Assembly (NCBI GenBank): GCA_038116745.1
Contig: JAYODW010000057.1
Location: 1 to 26,589, forward strand
Source of the DNA: JAYODW01 sp038116745
GTDB taxonomy: Bacteria; Pseudomonadota; Gammaproteobacteria; Ga0077536
DNA length: 26,589 bases
Reading direction: 5' to 3'
Shown: positions 13,683 to 21,926 of the stretch, piece after piece
How positions within the stretch are numbered: the first letter of the stretch is position 1
Layout of the letters: the number at the start of each line of letters is the position of its first letter
Notes under the pieces: generated by a model
Seen by the model: the letters and a program-made list of their open reading frames with translations, nothing else
Databases searched by the model: none
Told to the model about the DNA's origin: nothing
Translations under genes and position numbers: made by a program

Positions 13683-13975
13683 GATGGCAAACCTCCTTCG
13701 ACGCGCGCCTGGTTTTTCTGTGTGACCCGGATCTCAAAACTCCGGAACCACAGTTTGTTAATCACCCGCGGCAGAACCAGGAGGTAGATCGGGACGATGG
13801 TGAGCAGATTGGCGAGCATCGCGGCATTCGCAGGTCCGAGCGGCGCGACCAGCAGCATGCGCACAACCACATAGGGCGCCAGCGACCACAGAATGACGCG
13901 CCAGACGCAGGCCCACCAGAGTTGCATGCCCTGCAGGATGGTCAGGGTGCCGTGTTCCTCGACGGGTTTATGCAT
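13679..13975 (-). CDS. Small two-helix membrane protein, unknown
   Basis: A 98-residue protein with two hydrophobic segments, about residues 20-43 (W-A-C-V-W-R-V-I-L-W-S-L-A-P-Y-V-V-V) and 50-71 (ending L-L-V-L-P-R-V-I), and a basic, soluble C-terminus. I do not recognise a family. An AAGGA site lies 8 bases before the ATG. Its stop overlaps the GFA start by 4 bases (ATGA), so it is the first gene of a two-gene unit. The coupling suggests that it serves the same process as the GFA protein, but nothing in its sequence says which. Confidence 0.8.
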   Translation of the reverse strand: MHKPVEEHGTLTILQGMQLWWACVWRVILWSLAPYVVVRMLLVAPLGPANAAMLANLLTIVPIYLLVLPRVINKLWFRSFEIRVTQKNQARVEGGLPS

Positions 13976-14068
13976 GTTGGGTCCTTATCTGTCAAAAGTT
14001 CCCACGTTGCTTTTTCTGATACATCGTTCTCCTACGGCAGCGTTTGTGTTGGCGCGCGCGTGGTCCTT

Positions 14069-15880
14069 TCATTGGGGTTCGAAAGGTTCTCTTTCGCCAC
14101 CCGGGTACAGGGTTCCGCGGAAGCTCCAGGAAGAGCTTTCTAACGGAGAGCCGTTGATGGTGTATTGCTTGATCGGCGCCAGGTAGTCACTGTGCCACTC
14201 GCTGCGCTGATATTCGTAAAGGTGGAACCAGCGTTCACGCGCCTGGTTGGGGGTCAGCAGGAAGGCATCCTTCCCGGCGAAGGTGCCCGGGATCCCCGCT
14301 GTGGAGGCTATCGTGGGCGCCGTGTCGACAATCGAGCTCGGTGAAGATAGACGTCTGATCTGCCCGCTGGCCTTTGGCGGCTTGACCGCAAAAAACGGAG
14401 AGGCCATCGCAATCGTGACGGGATTCATCAGCTCCATTGTGCCGTCGGGCCGGGCTTGCGGCTGAATTCCTGGGGGAGGGGACCAAGCCCCGTGGTCCCC
14501 CATAACGACGATGGTCGTAGAGTCGTGAATGCCGAGACTCTTCATTCTTTCTATTACCGCCGCGATCGCGAGCAACCCGCACCGTGCCTGCATGATTACC
14601 GTCTCGCGCACGGTTGGTAAAACCCGCCCCGCGTACTTGCAGTCCTCGGTCGTTGCCATAGGGTTATGACTTGTCATGACGTGCAACATTTTATAGGTCG
14701 CTCGCGGGCGGTCCGCTGTCATCTCCTCAGCCATGGCGTGCAGGAACGCACTATGCGCAAAGGAGCGAAGCCCCATGTATTCCGAGCGGACAACAGCGTT
14801 TTGCGCGAACCAACGCTGGTCGTTATAAATCTGTCGTTTTAAAAAATGAGGGGCTACTCGGAATGCAGAGAGGTCGAACAGGACGGCAGCCTCGCGCAGG
14901 GAGAGTTCCTCAGCGGTGATATGAAAGTCATTGCCAAGCGAATATACGTGGGTAGCGCTACCGCGCGCGTAGAGTGGTTCGAGGCCTGCTGCGACTGCGA
15001 TATCAACATCAAAACCATCGACTGCCGCTGCATTAAGGATGGAAGGCGCGTCATGTCCGACCGTGGCGTCAAGGAAGGAGGGAATCGGCAGGTCGTTCCG
15101 ATACATAACACCGCTGAGGAGAGCGGGCACCGACATATGAGTGAAAGGAAATGCACCGACATGAGCACTGAATACGGTGAAGCCGTTAAAAGCGTCATCG
15201 ATTCGGCGGCCTGCCTCCCCGTGGACCAGGATTTCCTCGAAGATATCCGTCTGTAAACCATCCGCAACAATGTGCAGGACGTTCCTTGAGCCAGAAAAGC
15301 TGACGATTTTTTGAAGCGACGATTCGCTGCGAGCGTGAGGTTGCCCCTTCAGCTGTTCAAGATGGCTGATACCGCCGGCAACCGTTGCAACCAGTGAGGC
15401 GATAGAAGCCACACACGCTGCGTTGATCCAAATACGTAACTGTGCAGGGCGCGAAGACGCGGCCAGGGCCAGAGTCCCAGCCCAGAGTGCTGCTTCTAAC
15501 CAGCCCCGTGTTGTTGCGGATGTCCAGTCGATCTGACGACCATCAAGCAATCCGTAGTCCCACACGAGGAAACGGCTCTGCAGCCACGACAACAGCGTGC
15601 AGGCGCAAAGGACCGCGAGATAGCGACGGGAAGCGGTGGCTGACAAAAACAGCCCGGGCAAAGTCAGTAGCCCGACCATGAAGACGCCTGCTTGAAAAAA
15701 AATAGGGAGCAGGTTCATCAGACCTGTCGAAAACTCCGCGGCGTTACCCGTGTAAAGCGTGACGGGAACGAACAACAGCGGTTGCGCCGCGAACAAAGCG
15801 CTCATGAGCGCCGCGTGAAGTGCTTGATGGGCGCGGCTCGAGCTCATGGGCAGTCCCGACGTTTGGATTTCATTAGCCAC
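14069..15880 (-). CDS. Membrane sulfatase/phosphotransferase-family protein (alkaline phosphatase fold)
   Basis: A 603-residue inner-membrane enzyme with about five N-terminal helices (roughly residues 20-170) and a large C-terminal domain of the sulfatase/alkaline phosphatase fold, as in EptA and lipoteichoic acid synthases, expected to face the periplasm. Metal-site and catalytic residues visible: D207 in VLHIVADG, the probable Thr nucleophile T247 in FPFTHMS, H405 in M-T-S-H-N-P and D462-H463 in VVMGDHG. It probably transfers or removes a phospho- or sulfo-linked group on a cell-surface polymer. GTG 15880 overlaps the methyltransferase stop by 8 bases (GTGGCTAA); ATG 15847 with a weak GGGA site is an alternative start. 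It is the last gene of a three-gene cassette. Confidence 0.88.
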   Translation of the reverse strand: MANEIQTSGLPMSSSRAHQALHAALMSALFAAQPLLFVPVTLYTGNAAEFSTGLMNLLPIFFQAGVFMVGLLTLPGLFLSATASRRYLAVLCACTLLSWLQSRFLVWDYGLLDGRQIDWTSATTRGWLEAALWAGTLALAASSRPAQLRIWINAACVASIASLVATVAGGISHLEQLKGQPHARSESSLQKIVSFSGSRNVLHIVADGLQTDIFEEILVHGEAGRRIDDAFNGFTVFSAHVGAFPFTHMSVPALLSGVMYRNDLPIPSFLDATVGHDAPSILNAAAVDGFDVDIAVAAGLEPLYARGSATHVYSLGNDFHITAEELSLREAAVLFDLSAFRVAPHFLKRQIYNDQRWFAQNAVVRSEYMGLRSFAHSAFLHAMAEEMTADRPRATYKMLHVMTSHNPMATTEDCKYAGRVLPTVRETVIMQARCGLLAIAAVIERMKSLGIHDSTTIVVMGDHGAWSPPPGIQPQARPDGTMELMNPVTIAMASPFFAVKPPKASGQIRRLSSPSSIVDTAPTIASTAGIPGTFAGKDAFLLTPNQARERWFHLYEYQRSEWHSDYLAPIKQYTINGSPLESSSWSFRGTLYPGGEREPFEPQ

Positions 15881-17381
15881 GTTCGAACCAGTAGAGGCGC
15901 CGACGCGAGGCGGAGACCTCCAGGTGTTTTACGATGCGCGCACGCTGGCTTAGCGCTGCTTCGAAGCACTGATCGTTATAGTCCTGGAATATGTCCTCTC
16001 TGAGCGCAACGAGCTGCCGCACCATCGGGTCCTCTATCGGTACAAATTCGATGATCCCGCTGGGTGCCATATCGACCAGCCAGTTGACGACCTGTTCCAG
16101 CGGCACGTTGCGCGAGAAGACGAGGTGATGAACGAGAGCCAGTCCGAGTACCCCGTCGGCGTTTGCACGCCGCTGCATGCCCGCGCGTTCTCGCTGTCCC
16201 CAGCCCTGGTCCGGACTTGGATTAGCTGCATCGAAATACAGCGGCAGGAGATCCAGATGTCTCTCACGCGCGCGGGCAAAAGCGCCTTCCAGCGCTCCCT
16301 GATCGAAATCAAAACCGATTGCGGTCCCCGCGCCATTGCGCAGTGCAACTTCCGCATATCTGCCGGTATTGCATCCAATGTCCCACAGTACGTGGGGTTT
16401 TACCGCGGTAGCATAATCGCGTACGAAATCTGCTTTGATCCTTGCCTCCTCTTCCGAATAGCTGTTGTCGCGTTCATACCCGGCCCAAGAGGAGAGCTCG
16501 TTTTTTCCTGGCTTCAGAGAAGCAATCCAGCTACGCAAGCCTCGGAAGATCTGCTGCAGGGCCTGCCTCGGTAGCGTGCGATGCCGAATCTGTTCTACGG
16601 CGCGCGAGCGAGCTTTTTTTCTCGAGTGCAGGCCGGATTGCAAAACGACATGTGTCAGCACATTCCAGGACAGCTTGTGCCGGAGTTTCAGCAAGCGATT
16701 CAGCTCGGGCGTGCTGATTCCTTCGAGGGCTCCCCTATACCAGGCGTTGTGCGGAACACCAAAGAGGGTACGTAAGAGCAGCGGGTTGAGAAACTGCTCG
16801 CAGAACTGACGATGGGCGAGCCAGAACTCTCCTTCACGATAGCGGCGAAATGACAGGGAGTCGATGAAGATGGGGTGTGGGCCTCTGAACTGCACGTTGT
16901 AGGCTGAGGCGTCAGACAGCATCACGTCCTCTGCCAGGGCCTCTATATTGAGTTCGAGCTGTAACAGAGCTGCAGCTTGCAGGGCCGGGAAGGACCATTC
17001 GTAGGGGTAGGAGATAAACGGCAGCCGAGGGTGCTCCAAGATGCGGTAGGCGCCTACCGCTACCTCTCCCAGGTCCACCTCATCGGCGCGAGACTCGTCA
17101 ATGACCTTGCGTGAGGTGATGAGACGTTGGAGAAACCCTTCGCCACGAACGAAATCGAAGTCTGCGGCTGCCCGCGGCATTACCACACGGTAAACACGAC
17201 CGTCGCGCCAGACTATATGGCCTGATGGATCGCGGAAGGATCCTGAATCGGCGCCGTTCTGGGGTGTCCCGCTAGGGCTGATCTCTCTTCTCCGACTCGG
17301 ATTGCGCTTGGCTATCCTTCTCTTCTCTGCGGAAGATCGATGCCAGCAGCTGTTTTGTACGCTGCCAGTACATACCCACAT
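15873..17381 (-). CDS. NoeA-like SAM-dependent methyltransferase
   Basis: A protein of roughly 470-500 residues whose C-terminal half is a class I methyltransferase: motif I V-L-W-D-I-G-C-N-T-G near 16380, an acidic G-F-D-F-D strand end, and a hydrophobic GLALVHHLVF segment. The N-terminal half (F-R-D-P-S-G at 17238, GEGFLQRL, LSDASAYNVQF, IFIDSLSF) resembles NoeA, a rhizobial nodulation protein, and similar proteins of surface polysaccharide clusters. The start is unclear: between the upstream stop (17272) and FRDPSG there is no ATG, GTG or TTG. ATG 17381 would overlap the upstream gene by 110 bases; an ATC at 17282 has a GGAGAAGAGAG stretch just before it. The end overlaps the sulfatase gene. 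It probably modifies a surface glycan or a lipid-linked intermediate. Confidence 0.85.
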   Translation of the reverse strand: MWVCTGSVQNSCWHRSSAEKRRIAKRNPSRRREISPSGTPQNGADSGSFRDPSGHIVWRDGRVYRVVMPRAAADFDFVRGEGFLQRLITSRKVIDESRADEVDLGEVAVGAYRILEHPRLPFISYPYEWSFPALQAAALLQLELNIEALAEDVMLSDASAYNVQFRGPHPIFIDSLSFRRYREGEFWLAHRQFCEQFLNPLLLRTLFGVPHNAWYRGALEGISTPELNRLLKLRHKLSWNVLTHVVLQSGLHSRKKARSRAVEQIRHRTLPRQALQQIFRGLRSWIASLKPGKNELSSWAGYERDNSYSEEEARIKADFVRDYATAVKPHVLWDIGCNTGRYAEVALRNGAGTAIGFDFDQGALEGAFARARERHLDLLPLYFDAANPSPDQGWGQRERAGMQRRANADGVLGLALVHHLVFSRNVPLEQVVNWLVDMAPSGIIEFVPIEDPMVRQLVALREDIFQDYNDQCFEAALSQRARIVKHLEVSASRRRLYWFERG

Positions 17382-17586
17382 AACCAATTGCGGCGACGAC
17401 GGCTGCGATAACACCCTGCACAAGAATGCTGCCGGTGCCGGGATCAAGGTAAGCGTGCGCGATACCTGGGGACATGGTCACGGCAGCGATCAGCACGACG
17501 GCTGCGCGCGCTGGCTGGATCTCTCCGTAGCGCTCAGGGGGGGCGCTGAATGCAACGTTCCTTGTGAGTTTGCCCTCGCTTTTCAT
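17272..17586 (-). CDS. Small secreted/membrane protein of surface-polysaccharide cassettes
   Basis: A 104-residue protein. The first hydrophobic stretch (about residues 27-45, ending in A-H-A) looks like a signal peptide or anchor. It is followed directly by Y-L-D-P-G-T-G-S, then a second helix (about residues 53-75) and a charged, Glu/Lys/Gln-rich cytosolic tail. Small proteins with this AYLDPGTGS segment occur beside sulfatase and NoeA-like genes in other bacteria, which is why I take it as a real gene; no biochemical role is known to me. The start 17586 is chosen for a GAGGG site 8 bases upstream. It is the first gene of the three-gene cassette with the methyltransferase and sulfatase. Confidence 0.8.
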   Translation of the reverse strand: MKSEGKLTRNVAFSAPPERYGEIQPARAAVVLIAAVTMSPGIAHAYLDPGTGSILVQGVIAAVVAAIGYVGMYWQRTKQLLASIFRREEKDSQAQSESEKRDQP

Positions 17587-18017
17587 CTGGAAAACCCTCA
17601 AAAAAAGCATGTGTTGACCGAATGCTGAATATGCTGGGGTATTGGTGCTAATCGCTGAACCATCATGTTCGCTATCCCGCGTCTTTGCGCTTGTCCGACG
17701 CTTTCGCTTCTGATGTCGGGGCTCAAATGCGCTCCCGAGAATCAGGTGCGTCTTGCTCTCCGATAGCATCGAGACAAGTGACTCGTTGAATCTGACCACG
17801 CAGGATAATGCACTCACCGCCAGTCCTTGTCGCCTGCCTGATTTTTTAACCGCGAGCTGGGCGAGGTGTGATCGGAGCGTGTCGTGTGGTCAGCCTCAGA
17901 GGCAGTTTTTTCCTCGTAGCTCGATACATTCAAGAACACTATTGTCAATGGTTGTTCGGAACTGCTCGATTAAAGCTGATACTTGCCTGAATTGAGCTTT
18001 TGCCCGAATGTACGCCC
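17587..18017. other. 431-bp intergenic region with orphan terminator-like hairpin
   Basis: No convincing protein is encoded here. It should hold the divergent promoters of the surface cassette (minus strand) and of the cupin-P450 pair (plus strand). GCCT-CAG-AGGC followed by AG and six T at 17893-17911 looks like a weak plus-strand terminator although no plus-strand gene precedes it. Base composition is less GC-rich than in most of the window. Confidence 0.6.
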
Positions 18018-18455
18018 ATGAACTTTCCTCTAATGTTGCCTGCGGAAGAGCGGGCGCCGGCGCTCAACGTCGGCGGCTTTCAGATTACGGTGCTTGCGTC
18101 TACCGAGCAGACCGGAGACTACGAGCTGTTTCATATCCGCGGACCTGAAGGCACCGGTCCCGGTCCGCATCACCATCCCTGGTCCGAGTCGTTTTACGTG
18201 CTCAGCGGTGCGGTGCGCTGCGGCGTGGGCGAAGACGAAACCCTCGCGACGGCAGGGACGCTGATCCACGTACCGGGGAACACCTCGCACTGGTTCAAGT
18301 TTGAGCCCGGCGGCGGCGAGTTTTTCTCCATGACCTCGCGCGGTAACGCTGCGGCGATGTTTGCGGCTTTCGACAAGGGCGTTAACTGGGAGAACCCTGA
18401 CCGGGAGGCGCTGATCGCACTTGCCGGTAGCTATGGCCAGGTAGTCGCACGCTGA
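18018..18455 (+). CDS. Cupin-domain protein
   Basis: A 145-residue single-domain cupin. Motif 1 is G-P-G-P-H-H-H-P-W-S-E-S-F-Y-V-L-S-G (about residues 52-69), giving the two His and the Glu of the metal site. Motif 2 is H-V-P-G-N-T-S-H-W-F-K (about residues 89-99), giving the third His. The metal site therefore appears complete, which fits a dioxygenase, isomerase or a simple binding protein; the substrate is not predictable. ATG 18018 is used; a TTG at 18000 is in frame, and neither has a strong ribosome site. It lies 34 bases before the P450 gene on the same strand and is probably co-transcribed with it. Confidence 0.9.
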   Translation: MNFPLMLPAEERAPALNVGGFQITVLASTEQTGDYELFHIRGPEGTGPGPHHHPWSESFYVLSGAVRCGVGEDETLATAGTLIHVPGNTSHWFKFEPGGGEFFSMTSRGNAAAMFAAFDKGVNWENPDREALIALAGSYGQVVAR

Positions 18456-18489
18456 TCCGCTTTTTCCCCGCGCCGTTCGCGCCCGTTCG

Positions 18490-19779
18490 ATGCCACTGAC
18501 GCTAGACAATCTCCGTATCCACCATCCCGATGAGTACGCTGCCGACGGTTATCCGTGGGCGGCATGGGACCTGTTGCGCGCTGAAGCGCCGGTGTTCTGG
18601 TACGAGCGTCACGACGTGGAGCCGTTCTGGACGGTAACGCGCTACGCCGATGTCATGACCGTGTCCAACCGGCCGGATATTTTCATCAACGGGGGGGCGC
18701 GACTGCGCCTTACCCTGCGCGGCAAGCCAGAGCCCGTGCGTGCCGGTATGGACGACTTTGTGCGCGAGCGCGGCTGGGATCCGGCTGAGCCACCGGACAT
18801 GGTGTTCATGGACAACCCGCGGCACCGGCATATGCGCCGTCTCAGCAGCTGGGCCTTTACGCAGGGTTCCATGCGGCGCATGCGCAGTGAGTTTGAACGA
18901 CTCGCGCACGAGTTCACCGAGGATTTCATGGGTCGCCTGAAGGCTGCGGAAGACGGACTCGATTTCGTACATGAGCTGGCCTGCAAGCTGCCGCTCGCCG
19001 CGATCGGCGACATACTCGGACTGGCGCCGGAGGACTGGAAGCGGATCCTGATCTGGTCCGAAGCCTTGATGGGCGATATCAATCCTGCTTGGCGTCGGCC
19101 CGGAGAGAGTCGCGGCGGCGCCACCTATCGCGCGATGTACGAAATGCGCACCTATCTCGAGGCGCTCATCGCGGAGAGCCGCGCCAATGGCGCTGCCCGT
19201 GGCGGGGTTATCGATCACATGGTGCATACCCCGGTGCAGGGTGCCTTGCTCACTGACCAGCAGCTGATTGGCTACCTGTTCCTGCTGATTGGCGCCGGGA
19301 ACGACACGACGCGCAACGCGCTGAGCGGCGGCGTGGCGACTTTACTGGCGCACCCGGAAGCGTGCAGGCAGCTGTGTGCGTCGCCGGGGCTGATCCCGCA
19401 AGCGGTCGAAGAGATCCTGCGCTGGACCTCTCCCGTGGGCAGTTTTCTGCGCACCGCGAGCGAAGACTTCGAGCTCTCCGGGACCCGCATCGCGGCCGGT
19501 GATACGGTCGGGCTGTTTTACCCATCAGCGAATCGCGACGCGCGGGTGTTTGCCGATCCTTACCGCTTTGACATCACCCGCAGTCCGAATCCGCACCTGA
19601 CTTTCGGCTTCGGCGCGCATTTCTGCCTGGGGACGAATCTGGCGCGGATCGAACTGCAGGCCAGCCTGAAAGCGCTGCTGCCGCACCTTGCGCATCTGCA
19701 AACGGCGGGTCCCGCCGAGTACTCGCACCAGACCCACGTGCTCGGCTATCAGCAGCTGCCCCTGCGCTACCGCGCCTGA
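18490..19779 (+). CDS. Cytochrome P450
   Basis: A 429-residue soluble bacterial P450. Signatures: I-helix oxygen-activation motif G268-A-G-N-D-T-T274, K-helix E308-x-x-R311, and heme loop F-G-F-G-A-H-F-C-L-G with Cys379 as axial ligand. All key residues are present, so it should be active when supplied with electrons by a ferredoxin and reductase, neither of which is encoded in this window. Overall the sequence recalls CYPs that hydroxylate steroids, terpenes or alkyl chains (CYP124/125/142-like I-helix with DTTRNA), but no substrate is assigned. The ATG at 18490 has no clear ribosome site, consistent with translation following the cupin 34 bases upstream. Confidence 0.95.
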   Translation: MPLTLDNLRIHHPDEYAADGYPWAAWDLLRAEAPVFWYERHDVEPFWTVTRYADVMTVSNRPDIFINGGARLRLTLRGKPEPVRAGMDDFVRERGWDPAEPPDMVFMDNPRHRHMRRLSSWAFTQGSMRRMRSEFERLAHEFTEDFMGRLKAAEDGLDFVHELACKLPLAAIGDILGLAPEDWKRILIWSEALMGDINPAWRRPGESRGGATYRAMYEMRTYLEALIAESRANGAARGGVIDHMVHTPVQGALLTDQQLIGYLFLLIGAGNDTTRNALSGGVATLLAHPEACRQLCASPGLIPQAVEEILRWTSPVGSFLRTASEDFELSGTRIAAGDTVGLFYPSANRDARVFADPYRFDITRSPNPHLTFGFGAHFCLGTNLARIELQASLKALLPHLAHLQTAGPAEYSHQTHVLGYQQLPLRYRA

Positions 19780-19802
19780 AGCAGCACGTCAGGGTCTGCG
19801 CC

Positions 19803-21836
19803 TCAGCCGGTCAGCAGCCTGGCGAAACTCTCGTTATCGCTGGCCGGCGCGCTGCAGGTATGTCCGCGGCAGAGGTAGGCCGTCATCTGCACACCGTCCG
19901 CGACGCTCCGCTGGCAGAGCAGCTCGGGCAGATCTTCCGCATCGGCCGGGATCACGTAGCTGCGCGCACGCGAGTCCAGTTGCTCGGCGGCCAGCGCACG
20001 CCAGTGTGCGGCATCCTCACCGTCGCGCGACCGGATGACCAGGCGGGCAGGTGGGTGATTGAAGTCGTTGATCGCCCGCATCAGGCTCGAATGGGCTGAC
20101 GGCCAGCGCTCTGCGTCGCCCACACCGGCGCGCAGCGCGCGCAGCGCCGCTTCCACGTAGCGCATATCCCCGGTCAGATGGCCGAGCTCCAACAGGCAGC
20201 GCGCAGCCGTACCGTTGCCGTTCGGTGTGGCGTCGTCGTTGAAATGCCGAGAGCGCTGCAGAAGTTTCTCGTGATCGTCTGCGGTGAAGAAAAAGCCGCC
20301 GTTTTCGGCATTTTCGAAGTGCTTCAGCAGAACATCGGCAAGCCTGATGGCGAAGTTCAGGTCGGCGCTGCGCCAGCGCGTGGCAAGCAGAACGAGCAGG
20401 GCGTCGATGAGGTAGACGTGATCATCGAGATAGGCACGCAGGCGCGCTTTGCCGTTCCGGCTGACCGCGAGCAGGCGACCGTCTCGCCAGTGCGTACTGT
20501 GCAGGTAGTCCAGCGCGCGGCTTGCGGCCATGATCAGATCGTCGCGCCCGAGCACCCTGCCCGCATCGACCAGTCCGCGGATCGCGAGCGCGTTCCAGCC
20601 GGTCAGGATCTTGTTGTCGCGCCCCGGTTTTTCGCGCTGCTCGCGCGCGGTCGCCAGGCGTTCGCGCGCGGCGCTGAAGTCTGCGCCCGGGGTTGACGAC
20701 AGACTTTCGGCCGCGTCAGTCGGCGCCGCAAGGCGGAGATGCCAGTTTTTTTCGAAATTAGCTTTACCGTCGAGTCCATAGGCCGTGCTGAACCGGTCAT
20801 AGTCTTCGCCCAGGAGCTCGCTGATTTCGTCGCGGCTCCAGACGTAGAAGGCACCTTCCTGCTCTTCGGAGTCGGCGTCGAGACTGGAGCAGATCCCACC
20901 GGACGCCAGCTGCATGTGATTCACGATCCAGTCCGCGGTCTCGTTGGCAACCTCGCGGAAACGGGCCGAGCCGGTAGCGCCCGCACGCCGTGCGTACAGG
21001 CTGAGCAGCGGGCCGTTGTCGTACAGCATTTTCTCGAAGTGCGGGATCGTCCACTCGGCGTCAACCGAGTAACGGAAAAAGCCTCCACCCAGCTGATCGT
21101 AAACGCCGCCCGCAGCCATACAGGCAAGGGTCATATCGAGCATCTCGGCGGCGCGCTCGGCCTTGGCAGGCTCTGAGCTGGCGGCAGCGTCTTCCAGTAG
21201 CTCCAGGCCCGGCGTGTGGGGAAACTTCGGCGCCTTGCTGAAGCCACCGAGCTTGCTGTCGAAGCTGCCGTCAATCTGGCTGCACGCGCGTTCGAACAGC
21301 TCCTGCTCGGGTTCGCCCGGCTCACCACCGCCGAGCACCTGGCTCAGCGCTGTCTGCAGCTGAACTTTGAAATCCTTGGCCTTGTCGTTGGGTTTGCTGA
21401 AGCCTTCGCCGACACCGCGCAGGACATCGCCAAAGCCGGGCATGCCCTGTCGCGCCTGCGGGGGGAAATAAGTACCGCCATAGATCGGCAGGTGGTCCTC
21501 AGGATCGAGAAACATGGTGAGAGGCCAGCCGCCACCTTTGCGCGTGAGCATCTGGTGTGCGACCTGGTAGATGCGGTCGAGATCGGGGCGTTCCTCGCGG
21601 TCAACTTTGATGTTCACGAAGTACTTGTTCATCAGCTTGGCTATCCCGCGATTCTCGAACGACTCGCGCGCCATGACGTGACACCAGTGACAGGCGGAAT
21701 AGCCGATGGACAGCAGGATCGGCTTTTTCTCGCGACGGGCCAGCGCCAGCGCTTCCTGATCCCACGGATGCCAGTCAACCGGATTGTCGGCGTGTTGCTG
21801 CAGATAGGGGCTGGTGGCTTTGCTGAGACGGTTCAT
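19803..21836 (-). CDS. DUF255 thioredoxin-fold protein (YyaL/SPATA20-like)
   Basis: A 677-residue cytosolic protein of a widely conserved, poorly understood family. The N-terminal thioredoxin-like domain (about residues 1-165) begins with N-x-L-x-x-x-x-S-P-Y-L-x-Q-H and carries C49-H-W-C52 in SACHWCHVM, then V-D-R-E-E-R-P-D and the GGGWPLTMFLDP cis-Pro segment. The rest is an alpha/alpha toroid resembling N-acylglucosamine epimerase or glycosidase folds, with GGGFFRYSVD, HFEKMLYDN and DADSEEQEG segments typical of the family. Start 21836 follows an AAGGA site and is preferred to 21863. Function is unknown; the CxxC suggests redox chemistry. The gene is complete and stands alone between the P450 and the FAD oxidase. 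Confidence 0.95.
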   Translation of the reverse strand: MNRLSKATSPYLQQHADNPVDWHPWDQEALALARREKKPILLSIGYSACHWCHVMARESFENRGIAKLMNKYFVNIKVDREERPDLDRIYQVAHQMLTRKGGGWPLTMFLDPEDHLPIYGGTYFPPQARQGMPGFGDVLRGVGEGFSKPNDKAKDFKVQLQTALSQVLGGGEPGEPEQELFERACSQIDGSFDSKLGGFSKAPKFPHTPGLELLEDAAASSEPAKAERAAEMLDMTLACMAAGGVYDQLGGGFFRYSVDAEWTIPHFEKMLYDNGPLLSLYARRAGATGSARFREVANETADWIVNHMQLASGGICSSLDADSEEQEGAFYVWSRDEISELLGEDYDRFSTAYGLDGKANFEKNWHLRLAAPTDAAESLSSTPGADFSAARERLATAREQREKPGRDNKILTGWNALAIRGLVDAGRVLGRDDLIMAASRALDYLHSTHWRDGRLLAVSRNGKARLRAYLDDHVYLIDALLVLLATRWRSADLNFAIRLADVLLKHFENAENGGFFFTADDHEKLLQRSRHFNDDATPNGNGTAARCLLELGHLTGDMRYVEAALRALRAGVGDAERWPSAHSSLMRAINDFNHPPARLVIRSRDGEDAAHWRALAAEQLDSRARSYVIPADAEDLPELLCQRSVADGVQMTAYLCRGHTCSAPASDNESFARLLTG

Positions 21837-21926
21837 GGGCGGATCCTTAAAAAGGGCGGCCACCCTAGCACAGCGGGGCAGTGGCAGCGGGGCGTTCGGC
21901 GCTGAGCAGGCGCCAAGCCGCGTTAC

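Noticed and set aside
15860..15890. tRNA T-arm-like GTTCGAAC.
   Set aside because: It lies inside the coding end of the methyltransferase and no acceptor, D or anticodon arms can be drawn around it.
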